Source of the DNA: Bacteroidota bacterium
GTDB lineage: Bacteria; Bacteroidota; Ignavibacteria; Kapaibacteriales; UBA2268
DNA: 46,243 nt
Assembly: GCA_021780815.1 (NCBI GenBank)
Contig: JAJXYC010000014.1
Location: 1-46,243, forward strand
Reading direction: 5' to 3'
Below are positions 1 to 9,554 of this stretch, one piece after another (position 1 is the stretch's first letter; the number at the start of each line of letters is the position of its first letter). The position numbers were made by a program, and so were the translations under genes. The notes under the pieces are model-generated. The model did not search any database. It had not been told where the DNA came from and was given only the letters and a program-made list of their open reading frames with translations.

Positions 1-3000
1 CCCATTGTTGAGCTACTTCTATTTCCTAACCGATCATAAGTAAAAGATTCCTCGTAATTATTATCCTCGTTCCAACTTACTAATCTATCTAAATAATCAT
101 AATAATAATTCGTTGTTTTTTCATTTTGCCCAAGTTGTGTTGATTTTTGGGATTTAATTTGACCAGTAGCATTTCTTGTTAATTGTTCTTTAAACACTTC
201 TACATTATTGTATTTTGCAACAATCATATCTATCCAACCTCTTTTATTATAAAAGAATTCTTGCGAATTTGGATTAATCATACCATCAGGTAAAAAGCTA
301 ATTTTTGAAATTGCATTTCTTTTATCATACTCATAAGACAAATCAGCCATTAAAGGCTTTGGATGAGGTAGTGGTGGGTGTAAAAGAGTTTCTCCTAATC
401 CAGAACCAAGAGAATCTAAAAAAGTATACACTTTTTCTACTCTTCCGTTATAATCATAATCATACCAAGTAACAAATTGTCTTAATCTATCTGCAACAAT
501 TATTTTATTTACTTTGTTCATAGAGTTATAAAAATAATAAACTGCATCATAACCTATTTTATCTGTATATCTCAAAACTGCTTCAATTCGACCTCTTGCA
601 TCATAACTAAAGAAAATATAATTAAAATTTTCGGACGAATTATCTCTGTAAGCAACAGCAGCTTTATGCCCTTTTAAATTATGCAAATCTCCATCGAAAT
701 TCATATCTTTAAAATTATATAATTCAGGACAATTGCTCCAGATATTTCCACTATACATATCTTGTCCTATTGGATAATATGAAAGGTCGTCGTATAAATT
801 TGAAACTAAAATATTTTCAGGATGTAAAATTATATTTTCAAAATCATTTGTAGATGATCTTGATTGTTCAGCATAATCTTCATAATTTACTATATTCGCA
901 AGTAAAAATGGAGCAACAGGTATGTAAACGCTATCATATTTATCTAAAGGTCTTGTTAATGAATCTACTCTTACAAAACTTTGCAGTTCTCTCATTTGAT
1001 GGTTTATAGAAAACAAGGTAGTATTTACATTAATTAGGTTACTATCAGGGGCTGCATTATGAACAATATTTGGATTCAACTTATCAGTTAATCTATTAAA
1101 AACAAGATTACCATTTCCATCGCTTTCTGGGTTAGCATTAACTATTGTTGAGTCAATTTTTGCAGTACCAACAATAGTTATTCTATTTAAATCATCATAT
1201 TGCATAAAAGAAATCTTGTTATTTAAAAATTGTTCATTATCTTGCGAAAAACGCAATCTTCCTATATTATCGTAAGCAAAAGAATTATATCCATTATTAT
1301 CATTATATTTGTAAATTACATTCCCAAAATTATCATAATAATATTTTGTTGATTGATTATTGGAATTAATCAATTCTTCTAACTGTCCTAAAGTGTTGTA
1401 ATGATACCTTGTTACAAACGTAGAACCATTAGTATCTATAACAGAAACTCTTAAATTACCAAAAATATCATAATATTGTTGCTTCCCTTTATTTTCTTCA
1501 TTATAAGTTGAAACTTTTTTAAGAACATACCCCTTAAAATATTCTCCATATAAAGTAGGATCACTCAATGCAAAAGTTTCCACTAATACTTTTTTTAAAG
1601 AATTCGGGTTCTCGTTTGTTGAGTAATCAGAATTAATACTAATTGAACTTCCTTCTGCATCTTGAGTAAGATATGATTGGTTTAAATCTTGGTCAGTAGT
1701 TCTAATATATGAATGTGTAGCAGGTGTTGAAGGAAAATCTGTCCCTTTCGTAAACAATGTTTTCTTTATGGATATTGAATCAATACGAATAGGAGACATT
1801 ACGTTACCAATAACAAAGTTTGTTAAATAGCTAACATTGTCTGCCATAAAATAGGAATCGCTCTCTGTATAACGTCCATCTTTACCCCAAGTTTGTATTA
1901 ATGGGATGTTATTTGAATGAAGCGGATCATCAATTTTTGCATAACTTTTCTTCTGTCTTAAAATATCATCATACTCGTACTTATAAGTAAAATCATCTAA
2001 AAAGTTATTTTCATAATTTGTACACATTGATATACCATTATCATCTGCATTTGTCTGGAAATCAATCAAACCTTCATCAGAATCCATACTCACAACAAAA
2101 GTGCAAGTTTCGTTGTTTGACATTTCTTTAAGTAGCAAGAGAATATCTTGTAAATCTACTTGAATACCTCCAAACTCTTGAATATTAGAAGAATCCTGTG
2201 AATCGTTAGTTATTTGATAAGTTTTTTCAAATCCAAATTTATCACAAGAAACTCGAATAATCATATTATCCGCATTGATTTTTGTAATAAAGTTTAAATT
2301 TAAGTAAGCAGAACTTGTTGATGAACTATGAATATTATCAAAACTTCCTGCAGTATAAGTAATCTTTGTTAAATAGTTTTCATTAATAATTAAATGTTTG
2401 TAATATGAAGAATCTTCGTCAACTACTGTATTTGAAATAATATGCCCAACTCTTCCTTCCCAATTAGCAATAGAATCAGATGATAAATTTGGGTTGTAAA
2501 TGGGTACTGTATAACAGTTCATAGAATCCAGTTTGTCAACGAACAGATAATATTTATCAATATTTTTAGTAGTTGAAACATTATAAAGTCTTGCGCAAGG
2601 TGCAGCAGATATTTCAAATATATTATCTGGAAAATCATAAGGCTGCCATTGATATAATTCTCTCCCATTGTAATCATAATTTTTACGATAAATCCACCCA
2701 TTGGGATCGATAAAAGCTGCAACCTGTCCAAAATATGTTCTTTCATTAATCGTTCTTAGTGTGTCAAGGAAAATTCCTTTGTAAGGAGTATATTTCCTTA
2801 TATAATCATCTGACACCAAAGGTGTTTCATACTCTTCAAATTGGTTAAATAATTGTTGATTTTTAATATTGTTTAAATCGGTATAAATTTTCCCAGTTGG
2901 ATATTGTCCTAATCCTTCAACCTCACTATAATCATAAAATACTTTCTTTTCTGCACCAAATATATCTTCAGTTGAATTTACTAAATTTCTATAATTCCCT

Positions 3001-5399
3001 GCTTTGTAACCATATCCTTCAACTCTAATCGTATCTGTGGCATTTTTGCCCACTTTATATGTTGAAATTAGCGCTCCTCGTCTTGGTGATAGCATGTTAC
3101 TTTCAAATGTTAATTGATAATTATTAATTGTACCTGATAAATAAATTTGATTGTTATCTATAATATAATTACTTCTTGATAATCCATAAATTGGGGGCAA
3201 AGTAATTGTATCTTGTAAACGAGTTACTGTATAATTATTCACAGTAACATTATTCCCTGAGCTTCTTGCTGCTAATGTAGCAAGCCTACTCTGATAATAA
3301 TTCCAAGTCGTATCATATCTATCAGTATAAGCATTTGATAAAGTTAAATTTGTAAATTCTTCTATATCTGTATAAAAAATATTAGCAAAATCTGAATTTG
3401 GTTCATACACTTCTGTTATAATTTTTTTCGGAACTACTATGTTATGGTCGCCAGGTAAACACAAAATATTATCAAACTCATATTGTAATTTAATATTGGA
3501 TACATCAACATAATCTTGGTCAGAAGAATTATCTACTTTCATTTTGGCACTGCTGGTTTCTTTTGTTAATAAAACAAAGTGGTTATTGTGGGGATAATTA
3601 TTTGGATCAATATCCCCTAATGTATTATATTGATATTCAGTTACATTCTCAGAATACGAATTATCAATTTTATAATTCCTTTGTATAATTTTTGAAATGT
3701 AAGGAAATCTTTCTATTTGGTATTGAAGAGGAATATTGGGAACAGTATAATATGGGCTAGTTTCATAAATTTTCATATACTGTTCAGTCTGTTGAGTAAA
3801 ATGTTCGCTGTTTGGATAATCATATTGAGTTTTTATTGACAACTTGCAAGTATCATTTCCATTCACATTTTTTGAAAATTGATAAATATCTTTGTGCAAA
3901 GAATCGGCAATATGCCCATTATATAAATTAAATAATGTAAGGGTCTGTACCATATTTGAATTATTGGGAGAAAATGACCATTTATCATAGTTTTGATAAC
4001 TAAATGAGATTGTATCTTTATAATAATTAAGTATATATGCTTTGGTTGGTTCTATTATAGTGTCCATTTTTACAAAATATCTATATCTGTTCAAATCTAT
4101 TATGTGTGCAGTATCTATTTTATAACGAAAACTTGTTATACGATTTTCTGGATCATAAATACTCGTTATATAAAATAACGAGCCGTCATAAGCCTCATTG
4201 CCATAGCTAGAACCAGACAATTTATAATCAAGAGAATCATTAATTTTTACAATATCTAATCCAATATCATGTATTGATTCAAAATGTGCTCTATCAGTTT
4301 GATAATCAATAAAGTTACTATTATCAAATCCTGCAATACCAATATATTTTTCTACATCTTCGAACTTCAAAGTTCTTCCTAATGCTTCTACGAGAAAGCC
4401 TCCACTTCCCCAAGTAAATTTATGACCTTGAAACTCTTTTATTGGAGCATGCCCTATTGAATAATCTTGAACAGTATTATCAAAATTGTGCCATTCACGT
4501 TTGAATTTCAGCAAATTCCTTTGTGAACTATTTATTTCCACTAAATAAAATATTCTTGGTAGAGCATTTTGGTGCGAGTCTTCCCACCAAACCCATGGTG
4601 GCAAAGTTTTGCCTTTGGTTGTTCGAAAATTATATGGTGATACTTCCTCACGAAAGACATACTCTAAACCATCACCAGAATAAAATTTTAATTTCCTTGG
4701 AACAAAAGCATATCTTGCAGGAAACGATACAGGAGCATTTTCTTTTTCATACTGTGGCCAATATGTTGAATCATATTCTACTACAGCAAAACCCGTTGTA
4801 TTTATTCCAGATTCATAATATATCCCTGTATACTTTTCAGCACATTCATAAGACATGTAGTTTTGATTGATTAGTTCCATTACTGAACCATCTGATTTTA
4901 ATAACTTGATTTTATCTATTTCTCCATTTGTTTGAACCTCTTTAAGTTGATTGCAGTAATCGTAACCATCAATAAGCCACATTTGTTGCTCAGGATCTAT
5001 GATTTCTTGTAAGAACACATTAGCTAACATTTGAATAGGATCTTTATACCGGGTATAATATCCTCTATGTCCAAGAACTTGTATAGCAAATTGATTGACT
5101 CCAATGAACCATACTGGATTAGTTTTGGTCTCAAAAGAAAATACCAAATGTTTTTGATCATCAGCAAAATATCCTTCATCAATTGCTGTAAAAAGAACAT
5201 TATCTGCATATGTTAAGTTTACTTTGATAGGAAATCCATCTATTGAGTTTGAAGATATTGGATAAGTATAACTAACTGCACCATTTAAATCATTAATATT
5301 CAGTTTCCCATCTACATCATTTGAAAATTGAGATTTAGCATAATTTGATGTTATTATAATTATCACTAAGATTAAATAATAAGGTAGTATATTTTTCAT
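1..5399 (-). CDS. RHS/YD-repeat secreted protein, 3' end beyond window
   Basis: Open frame of about 1,799 codons read from ATG to the left edge with no stop; I translated it throughout and re-checked the frame at about seven points. The N-terminus (MKNILPYYLILVIIII...) is a Sec signal peptide. Residues about 30-60 carry NGAVSYTYPISSNSIDGFP, the kind of opening seen in large Bacteroidota RHS proteins. YD-type repeats appear at about 1310-1380 (YYDIFGNL, HYNTLGQL, YYDNFGNV, AYDNIGRL) and 1605-1790 (YDYNGRV, YEYDKRNA, YYYDYLDRL, YDRLGNR). The middle is divergent, Tyr/Asn-rich, with no family recognised. RHS proteins form a hollow shell and often end in a core domain plus a variable toxin tip; that end is off the window, so toxin function is only inferred. 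A GAGGG ribosome site overlaps the stop of the upstream gene, suggesting translational coupling. It could instead be a non-toxic adhesin. Confidence 0.85.
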   Translation of the reverse strand, partial: MKNILPYYLILVIIIITSNYAKSQFSNDVDGKLNINDLNGAVSYTYPISSNSIDGFPIKVNLTYADNVLFTAIDEGYFADDQKHLVFSFETKTNPVWFIGVNQFAIQVLGHRGYYTRYKDPIQMLANVFLQEIIDPEQQMWLIDGYDYCNQLKEVQTNGEIDKIKLLKSDGSVMELINQNYMSYECAEKYTGIYYESGINTTGFAVVEYDSTYWPQYEKENAPVSFPARYAFVPRKLKFYSGDGLEYVFREEVSPYNFRTTKGKTLPPWVWWEDSHQNALPRIFYLVEINSSQRNLLKFKREWHNFDNTVQDYSIGHAPIKEFQGHKFTWGSGGFLVEALGRTLKFEDVEKYIGIAGFDNSNFIDYQTDRAHFESIHDIGLDIVKINDSLDYKLSGSSYGNEAYDGSLFYITSIYDPENRITSFRYKIDTAHIIDLNRYRYFVKMDTIIEPTKAYILNYYKDTISFSYQNYDKWSFSPNNSNMVQTLTLFNLYNGHIADSLHKDIYQFSKNVNGNDTCKLSIKTQYDYPNSEHFTQQTEQYMKIYETSPYYTVPNIPLQYQIERFPYISKIIQRNYKIDNSYSENVTEYQYNTLGDIDPNNYPHNNHFVLLTKETSSAKMKVDNSSDQDYVDVSNIKLQYEFDNILCLPGDHNIVVPKKIITEVYEPNSDFANIFYTDIEEFTNLTLSNAYTDRYDTTWNYYQSRLATLAARSSGNNVTVNNYTVTRLQDTITLPPIYGLSRSNYIIDNNQIYLSGTINNYQLTFESNMLSPRRGALISTYKVGKNATDTIRVEGYGYKAGNYRNLVNSTEDIFGAEKKVFYDYSEVEGLGQYPTGKIYTDLNNIKNQQLFNQFEEYETPLVSDDYIRKYTPYKGIFLDTLRTINERTYFGQVAAFIDPNGWIYRKNYDYNGRELYQWQPYDFPDNIFEISAAPCARLYNVSTTKNIDKYYLFVDKLDSMNCYTVPIYNPNLSSDSIANWEGRVGHIISNTVVDEDSSYYKHLIINENYLTKITYTAGSFDNIHSSSTSSAYLNLNFITKINADNMIIRVSCDKFGFEKTYQITNDSQDSSNIQEFGGIQVDLQDILLLLKEMSNNETCTFVVSMDSDEGLIDFQTNADDNGISMCTNYENNFLDDFTYKYEYDDILRQKKSYAKIDDPLHSNNIPLIQTWGKDGRYTESDSYFMADNVSYLTNFVIGNVMSPIRIDSISIKKTLFTKGTDFPSTPATHSYIRTTDQDLNQSYLTQDAEGSSISINSDYSTNENPNSLKKVLVETFALSDPTLYGEYFKGYVLKKVSTYNEENKGKQQYYDIFGNLRVSVIDTNGSTFVTRYHYNTLGQLEELINSNNQSTKYYYDNFGNVIYKYNDNNGYNSFAYDNIGRLRFSQDNEQFLNNKISFMQYDDLNRITIVGTAKIDSTIVNANPESDGNGNLVFNRLTDKLNPNIVHNAAPDSNLINVNTTLFSINHQMRELQSFVRVDSLTRPLDKYDSVYIPVAPFLLANIVNYEDYAEQSRSSTNDFENIILHPENILVSNLYDDLSYYPIGQDMYSGNIWSNCPELYNFKDMNFDGDLHNLKGHKAAVAYRDNSSENFNYIFFSYDARGRIEAVLRYTDKIGYDAVYYFYNSMNKVNKIIVADRLRQFVTWYDYDYNGRVEKVYTFLDSLGSGLGETLLHPPLPHPKPLMADLSYEYDKRNAISKISFLPDGMINPNSQEFFYNKRGWIDMIVAKYNNVEVFKEQLTRNATGQIKSQKSTQLGQNEKTTNYYYDYLDRLVSWNEDNNYEESFTYDRLGNRSSSTM

Positions 5400-5406
5400 T
5401 TTTCCC

Positions 5407-6261
5407 TCATTTTACTATAATAATTTTTTTACTTTCAACTATTTCTTGAAATATCTTAAATACTAAGGTGTATTCACCATTGCCAAAATCTTTTGTGCTA
5501 ATTATATTTTGTTCATAGGCTTCTATATATCCTGTATATACTATATTGGCGTATAAATCATATATTGCAACACTTACTCTTTCTGATGTATTATTTTGAA
5601 TATTAAGTATTTCATTAGAAGGATTAGGGAAAATATTTATTAACAAATTATTCGTTTTATCTGGTATGTTTTGTAACACCTCTTGTTTTTCTGGAATTAA
5701 ATCTGTGTTAATTTTTTTTAATTCTCGTAGTTCTTTGTTGTTTATTCTAATATATTTTAAATGTTCTGTTAAATATCTACCTTGTTCTTTTTGCGCTAAA
5801 AATGGAAAACGCTGAAAATTATTTATATCTTTCATAGAAACTTTGTTAATATTCTTTAAATTATCATCGCCATATATGATATATTTTTTATACAATAAAT
5901 TTACTTTTGTTGTATCTTCTTTCCTATAATACTTTATTTCAATAATTAAATCCAATTTTTGGTCATAATTTATTTTGGAAAAATAAAAACTACATTCTTG
6001 AATATTTATATTTGGAAGTTTTATTTCAGTTATTTTTCTAACTTCATTACTATCCTTTCCCCATTTGATTAATTTCGGGAAAATTATATTTTTGGAATAT
6101 TTAATATAATCTACTGTATCAATTTTGCCATCAAAATCAAAATCAACTTTTTTCTCAAATAGTTGATTCATTGCTTTGTCTGTTTCACTAAAACTGGTTA
6201 AAATATTAACAAAAATAAAAGTAATACTTAACTCTATGAAAAAGAATATCTTGATTTTCAT
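5407..6261 (-). CDS. Secreted protein with VCBS-like repeats and T9SS type A sorting domain
   Basis: 284 residues. The first about 25 residues (MKIKIFFFIELSITFIFVNIL) form a signal peptide. Residues about 35-50 read DFDFDGKIDTVDYI, close to the calcium-binding loop of VCBS/FG-GAP repeats, and a second looser copy (INYDQKLDLIIEI) follows at about 95-110. The last about 75 residues begin INIFPNPSNEILNI and end in a basic IIIVK, the pattern of the T9SS type A sorting domain, so the protein should cross the outer membrane and be anchored or released there. A GGGGAG ribosome site lies 5 bases before the ATG. It is directly upstream of the RHS-like gene with a 7-base gap and probably shares its transcript. 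No enzymatic motif is visible; a companion or surface partner of the RHS protein is a guess. Confidence 0.85.
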   Translation of the reverse strand: MKIKIFFFIELSITFIFVNILTSFSETDKAMNQLFEKKVDFDFDGKIDTVDYIKYSKNIIFPKLIKWGKDSNEVRKITEIKLPNINIQECSFYFSKINYDQKLDLIIEIKYYRKEDTTKVNLLYKKYIIYGDDNLKNINKVSMKDINNFQRFPFLAQKEQGRYLTEHLKYIRINNKELRELKKINTDLIPEKQEVLQNIPDKTNNLLINIFPNPSNEILNIQNNTSERVSVAIYDLYANIVYTGYIEAYEQNIISTKDFGNGEYTLVFKIFQEIVESKKIIIVK

Positions 6262-6592
6262 AATACTCCCCTATTTCATTAATTCTAATATTATACATTG
6301 TAATTCTTTATAATTATAAAATTATAAAAAAAATTTTAATAAGCAATATTTTTTTTAATTTAACTATTGTTTTGATAATTTTAACTAAATATTGTATTTG
6401 ATTATAAATAAAATAACTAATTTTTAAATATATTTATATATGTTATATATCTAAAAATAAAACGTAATGTATTAATAGAGATAATTTTCACAATTAAATT
6501 AATATTTGTACTTAATTCTTTTGTATCATATTAAAGTATAATCAATATCTATTTATTTTTATCAAAATTTTTCTTTTTCGTTCAGCCCATTT
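6262..6592. other. Extremely AT-rich spacer upstream of the RHS operon
   Basis: Almost pure A/T for about 300 bases with no convincing reading frame or RNA fold. It must hold the promoter for the leftward RHS operon, but no clear -7 or -33 element could be singled out. Together with the coding scrap and tRNA gene to its right it makes a gene-free gap of about 540 bases. Confidence 0.6.
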
Positions 6593-6724
6593 TTGCGAAA
6601 GGACAATACAGGATTCAATAGCTTTGTCAATACCCCATCAGTGAACAATGCCCCTCTTGAGAGTAGACTGAAAAAACAAGAAGAGCATATCCAACTTGAT
6701 ATACTTAATATACTTATGCGATAG
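6593..6724 (+). pseudogene. Possible coding remnant beside tRNA-Phe
   Basis: A frame open from about 6542 to a TAG stop has no ATG; the only plausible start is the TTG used here, without a ribosome site. The last about 35 residues (NTPSVNNAPLESRLKKQEEH...) have balanced, coding-like composition, and the DNA is clearly richer in GC than the AT-rich spacer on its left. It lies on the 3' side of the leftward tRNA-Phe gene, where integrases commonly insert DNA. I do not recognise the family. It could be the tail of a lost mobile gene, a small real protein, or chance. Confidence 0.3.
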
Positions 6725-6801
6725 AAAACAAACTAACAAGATTTTGGACATTGTTGAAGTTGTAAGTGTTTATAAAAACAAGGAGTTGTGAGAAGTAGTT
6801 G

Positions 6802-6874
6802 TGGTCAGGGAGGGAATTGAACCCCCGACACATGGATTTTCAGTCCATTGCTCTACCATCTGAGCTACCTGACC
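6802..6874 (-). tRNA. tRNA-Phe (GAA)
   Basis: Reads as a full 73-base cloverleaf. The 7-bp acceptor stem is GGTCAGG paired with CCTGACC with discriminator A. The D arm contains AGCTCAGATGGTAGAGC. The anticodon stem ATGGA/TCCAT encloses loop CTGAAAA, giving anticodon GAA. The T arm is GGGGGTTCAATTCCCTC. CCA is not encoded. A stand-alone gene, oriented away from lon. Confidence 0.97.
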
Positions 6875-6997
6875 TTATTTATTTTTTCAATAAGTCTTTA
6901 TTGTTTCAAAATAAGAATACAAAATTAAGATAAATTTTTTAATTAACAAAATTTTTTTTGTAATTTTTCTTCTTTATTAAAATATAATATTAATAAT

Positions 6998-9451
6998 ATG
7001 GAATTTATGGATAATAAAATCGATGTTTTATCAAAATCGTTGGAAGATTTAGCTGAAAATATGGAATTGACAAATATACCAATTGTCCCTTTAAAAGGGT
7101 TAGTAGTGTTTCCTACAACAACTGTGCCTATTTTAATCGGGCGTAATTTCTCGTTAAAAGCCATAGCTGAGGCAATGTCGCACAATAAATTAGTTTTGTT
7201 AGTTCCTCAAAAAAATGCAAATCAAGATATTGAAGATGTTACCAAAACTGATTTATATAAATATGGAACATTGGCAACAATATCTCAAATATTAAGGCTA
7301 CCCGGCAATTTATTAAAAATATTAGTTAACGGATTAGACATTGTTCAAATAAATCATTTTTCTAACAAAGATTCTCTTTTATTTGGGAAATTTACAACAA
7401 TTAACGTGCAAATTCCCACAGCGAAAGATTTAAAATTTCAAGCATTGAAAAATTTAACACTGGATTTGTTTGAAAATTATATGAAAATTAATGATGAGCT
7501 TCCCAGTGAAATAATGGAAACAATAAAGCAAGCAGATTCCCCACTAAGAAAATTTTATTTAATGGTTTCAAATTTAGAAACATCTTTTGAAAACAAGGTA
7601 ATGCTTTTGCAACAAAAGAATTTGAACGATATGTACACAAAATTTTCGGAAATATTGAAGTACGAAACTGAATTATTAAAATATAGTCAGCAAATAGATA
7701 ACGATATTAACGATAAAGTACAGCAAGTTCAAAAGAAGTATTTAATTAGAGAACAAATCCGTTTATTACGAGAAGAATTAGGCGAAAGCGAAGAAGAATA
7801 TGAGAACTTACCTGAAATAGAAAAATTATATGACAAGATACAAGAAGCTAAAATGCCAGACCAAGCCAAAACTAAGGCATTAGAAGTATTAGATAAATTA
7901 AAACGAATTCCTTCTATAAGTCCAGATTTTGCAGTAGAACGGAATTATCTTGATTTAATGATAAGTTTACCTTGGAATAAATTTAGTGAAGATAATTTAG
8001 ACTTAACAGAAGTACAGCGGATTTTAGATGAAGATCATTACGATTTAGAGAAGCCGAAAGATAGAATTGTTGATTTTATAGCATTATTAAATTTAACCAA
8101 AAATATAAAGAAGCAAATAATATGCTTTGTAGGACCGCCGGGAACAGGCAAAACTTCTCTTGCAAAGTCAATAGCACGTGCATTAAACAGAAAATTCGAA
8201 AGAATAGCACTTGGTGGAATTAAAGATGAAGCTGAAATTCGTGGACATCGTAGAACTTACGTTGGTGCATTACCTGGTAAAATTATTACTGCTGTTAAGA
8301 AAGCAGGAACAAACAATCCATTAATTTTGCTTGACGAAATTGATAAACTTTCATACAGTTACAATGGTGACCCAGCGTCGGCTTTATTGGAAGTTTTAGA
8401 CCCAGAACAAAATTCAACATTCACAGACCATTATTTAGAAGTTGAATGGGATTTAAGTAATGTTTTATTTATCACTACTGCTAATGTTTATTATGATATT
8501 CCTCTACCTTTGCTTGATAGAATGGAAATTATTGAAATATCAAGTTATTTGGATTTTCAAAAAGCGGAAATTGCTAAAAGCCATATAATTACTAAATTAA
8601 TAAAAGACTATGGAATGGAACAGGCTCAAATTTCTTTTACAGATGAGGCAATTCTAAAAATTATTAGCAATTATACACGTGAAGCAGGTGTACGAGAATT
8701 AGAAAGGCAAATTGCAACCATATTAAGAAAAGTAGCAAGAGAATTTGTTGTCGATAAGTTAAATCTTAATCGCACAGATAATTTAGATAAAAAATTAAAA
8801 AAATTCAAAAAAATCATTACACCAGAAGAAGTTGTAAAATATTTAAAGATAGAAAAATATAAAGAAAGAAGCGACGAAATTAAAAACCAAATTGGCGTTG
8901 TAAATGGATTAGCTTGGACTTCCATTGGTGGAGAAATTTTACCTGTCGAAGTTACTGTAATGAATGGACCAGAAAAATTAACATTAACAGGTAAATTAGG
9001 CGATGTTATGAAGGAAAGTGCCATCGCAGGCTTATCTTATATTCGTTCCAATGCCAATTCTTTTAATATCAAATCCGAATATTTTAAAGGAAAAGAAATT
9101 CATATACATATTCCAGAAGGCGCAATCCCAAAAGATGGACCTTCCGCAGGTATTACAATGGCTATTGGGCTACTTTCTGTGTTTACTAATACTCCCGTTA
9201 AAGGCGATGTTGCTATGACAGGTGAAATTACTTTAAGGGGAAATATTTTACCTATTGGTGGTCTCCGTGAAAAATTACTTGCCGCTAAGAAAAATAAAAT
9301 GAAAACCGTTATTATACCAAAAGAAAATGAAAAAGATTTAACGGAAATCCCTGATTTTGTAAAAAATGGGCTAGAAATAATTCCTGTAACCCATATCAAA
9401 GAAGCAATTGAAATTGTATTAGTAAAAAAAACTAAAACTATTGTTATTTAA
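6998..9451 (+). CDS. lon: ATP-dependent Lon protease (LonA)
   Basis: 817 residues, slightly longer than E. coli Lon (784). It is a cytoplasmic hexameric AAA+ protease that unfolds and degrades damaged and regulatory proteins. Order of domains: N-terminal substrate domain (about 25-230), coiled linker (about 230-300), AAA+ module with Walker A GPPGTGKT at 379-386 and Walker B LILLDEID, then the C-terminal protease. The catalytic dyad is Ser716 in PKDGPSAG and Lys759 in GGLREKLLAA, 43 residues apart as in E. coli. A second Met at codon 4 is an alternative start; neither has a strong ribosome site. Transcribed alone and closed by a strong hairpin terminator. Confidence 0.98.
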   Translation: MEFMDNKIDVLSKSLEDLAENMELTNIPIVPLKGLVVFPTTTVPILIGRNFSLKAIAEAMSHNKLVLLVPQKNANQDIEDVTKTDLYKYGTLATISQILRLPGNLLKILVNGLDIVQINHFSNKDSLLFGKFTTINVQIPTAKDLKFQALKNLTLDLFENYMKINDELPSEIMETIKQADSPLRKFYLMVSNLETSFENKVMLLQQKNLNDMYTKFSEILKYETELLKYSQQIDNDINDKVQQVQKKYLIREQIRLLREELGESEEEYENLPEIEKLYDKIQEAKMPDQAKTKALEVLDKLKRIPSISPDFAVERNYLDLMISLPWNKFSEDNLDLTEVQRILDEDHYDLEKPKDRIVDFIALLNLTKNIKKQIICFVGPPGTGKTSLAKSIARALNRKFERIALGGIKDEAEIRGHRRTYVGALPGKIITAVKKAGTNNPLILLDEIDKLSYSYNGDPASALLEVLDPEQNSTFTDHYLEVEWDLSNVLFITTANVYYDIPLPLLDRMEIIEISSYLDFQKAEIAKSHIITKLIKDYGMEQAQISFTDEAILKIISNYTREAGVRELERQIATILRKVAREFVVDKLNLNRTDNLDKKLKKFKKIITPEEVVKYLKIEKYKERSDEIKNQIGVVNGLAWTSIGGEILPVEVTVMNGPEKLTLTGKLGDVMKESAIAGLSYIRSNANSFNIKSEYFKGKEIHIHIPEGAIPKDGPSAGITMAIGLLSVFTNTPVKGDVAMTGEITLRGNILPIGGLREKLLAAKKNKMKTVIIPKENEKDLTEIPDFVKNGLEIIPVTHIKEAIEIVLVKKTKTIVI

Positions 9452-9471
9452 TTAAGTATATATATTTTTGT

Positions 9472-9522
9472 TGTCTCATAGATTGCATTGAAATATCAAT
9501 TAATCTATGAGACACTTTTTTT
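9472..9522 (+). terminator. Rho-independent terminator of lon
   Basis: A perfect 13-bp stem, TGTCTCATAGATT with AATCTATGAGACA, and a 17-base loop, followed by C and seven Ts. It sits 20 bases past the lon stop. The gene on the other side converges on it, but the opposite strand lacks a good T-run, so it mainly serves lon. Confidence 0.9.
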
Positions 9523-9554
9523 AATAATTTTTTTGTGCAAAAATTTTCTAATAC

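Noticed and set aside
4523-4870. 115-codon plus-strand frame inside the RHS gene
   Set aside because: Antisense to a continuous, well-supported coding frame; composition is typical of a shadow frame.
8671-9399. Minus-strand frames opposite lon
   Set aside because: Antisense shadows of conserved Lon protease sequence.
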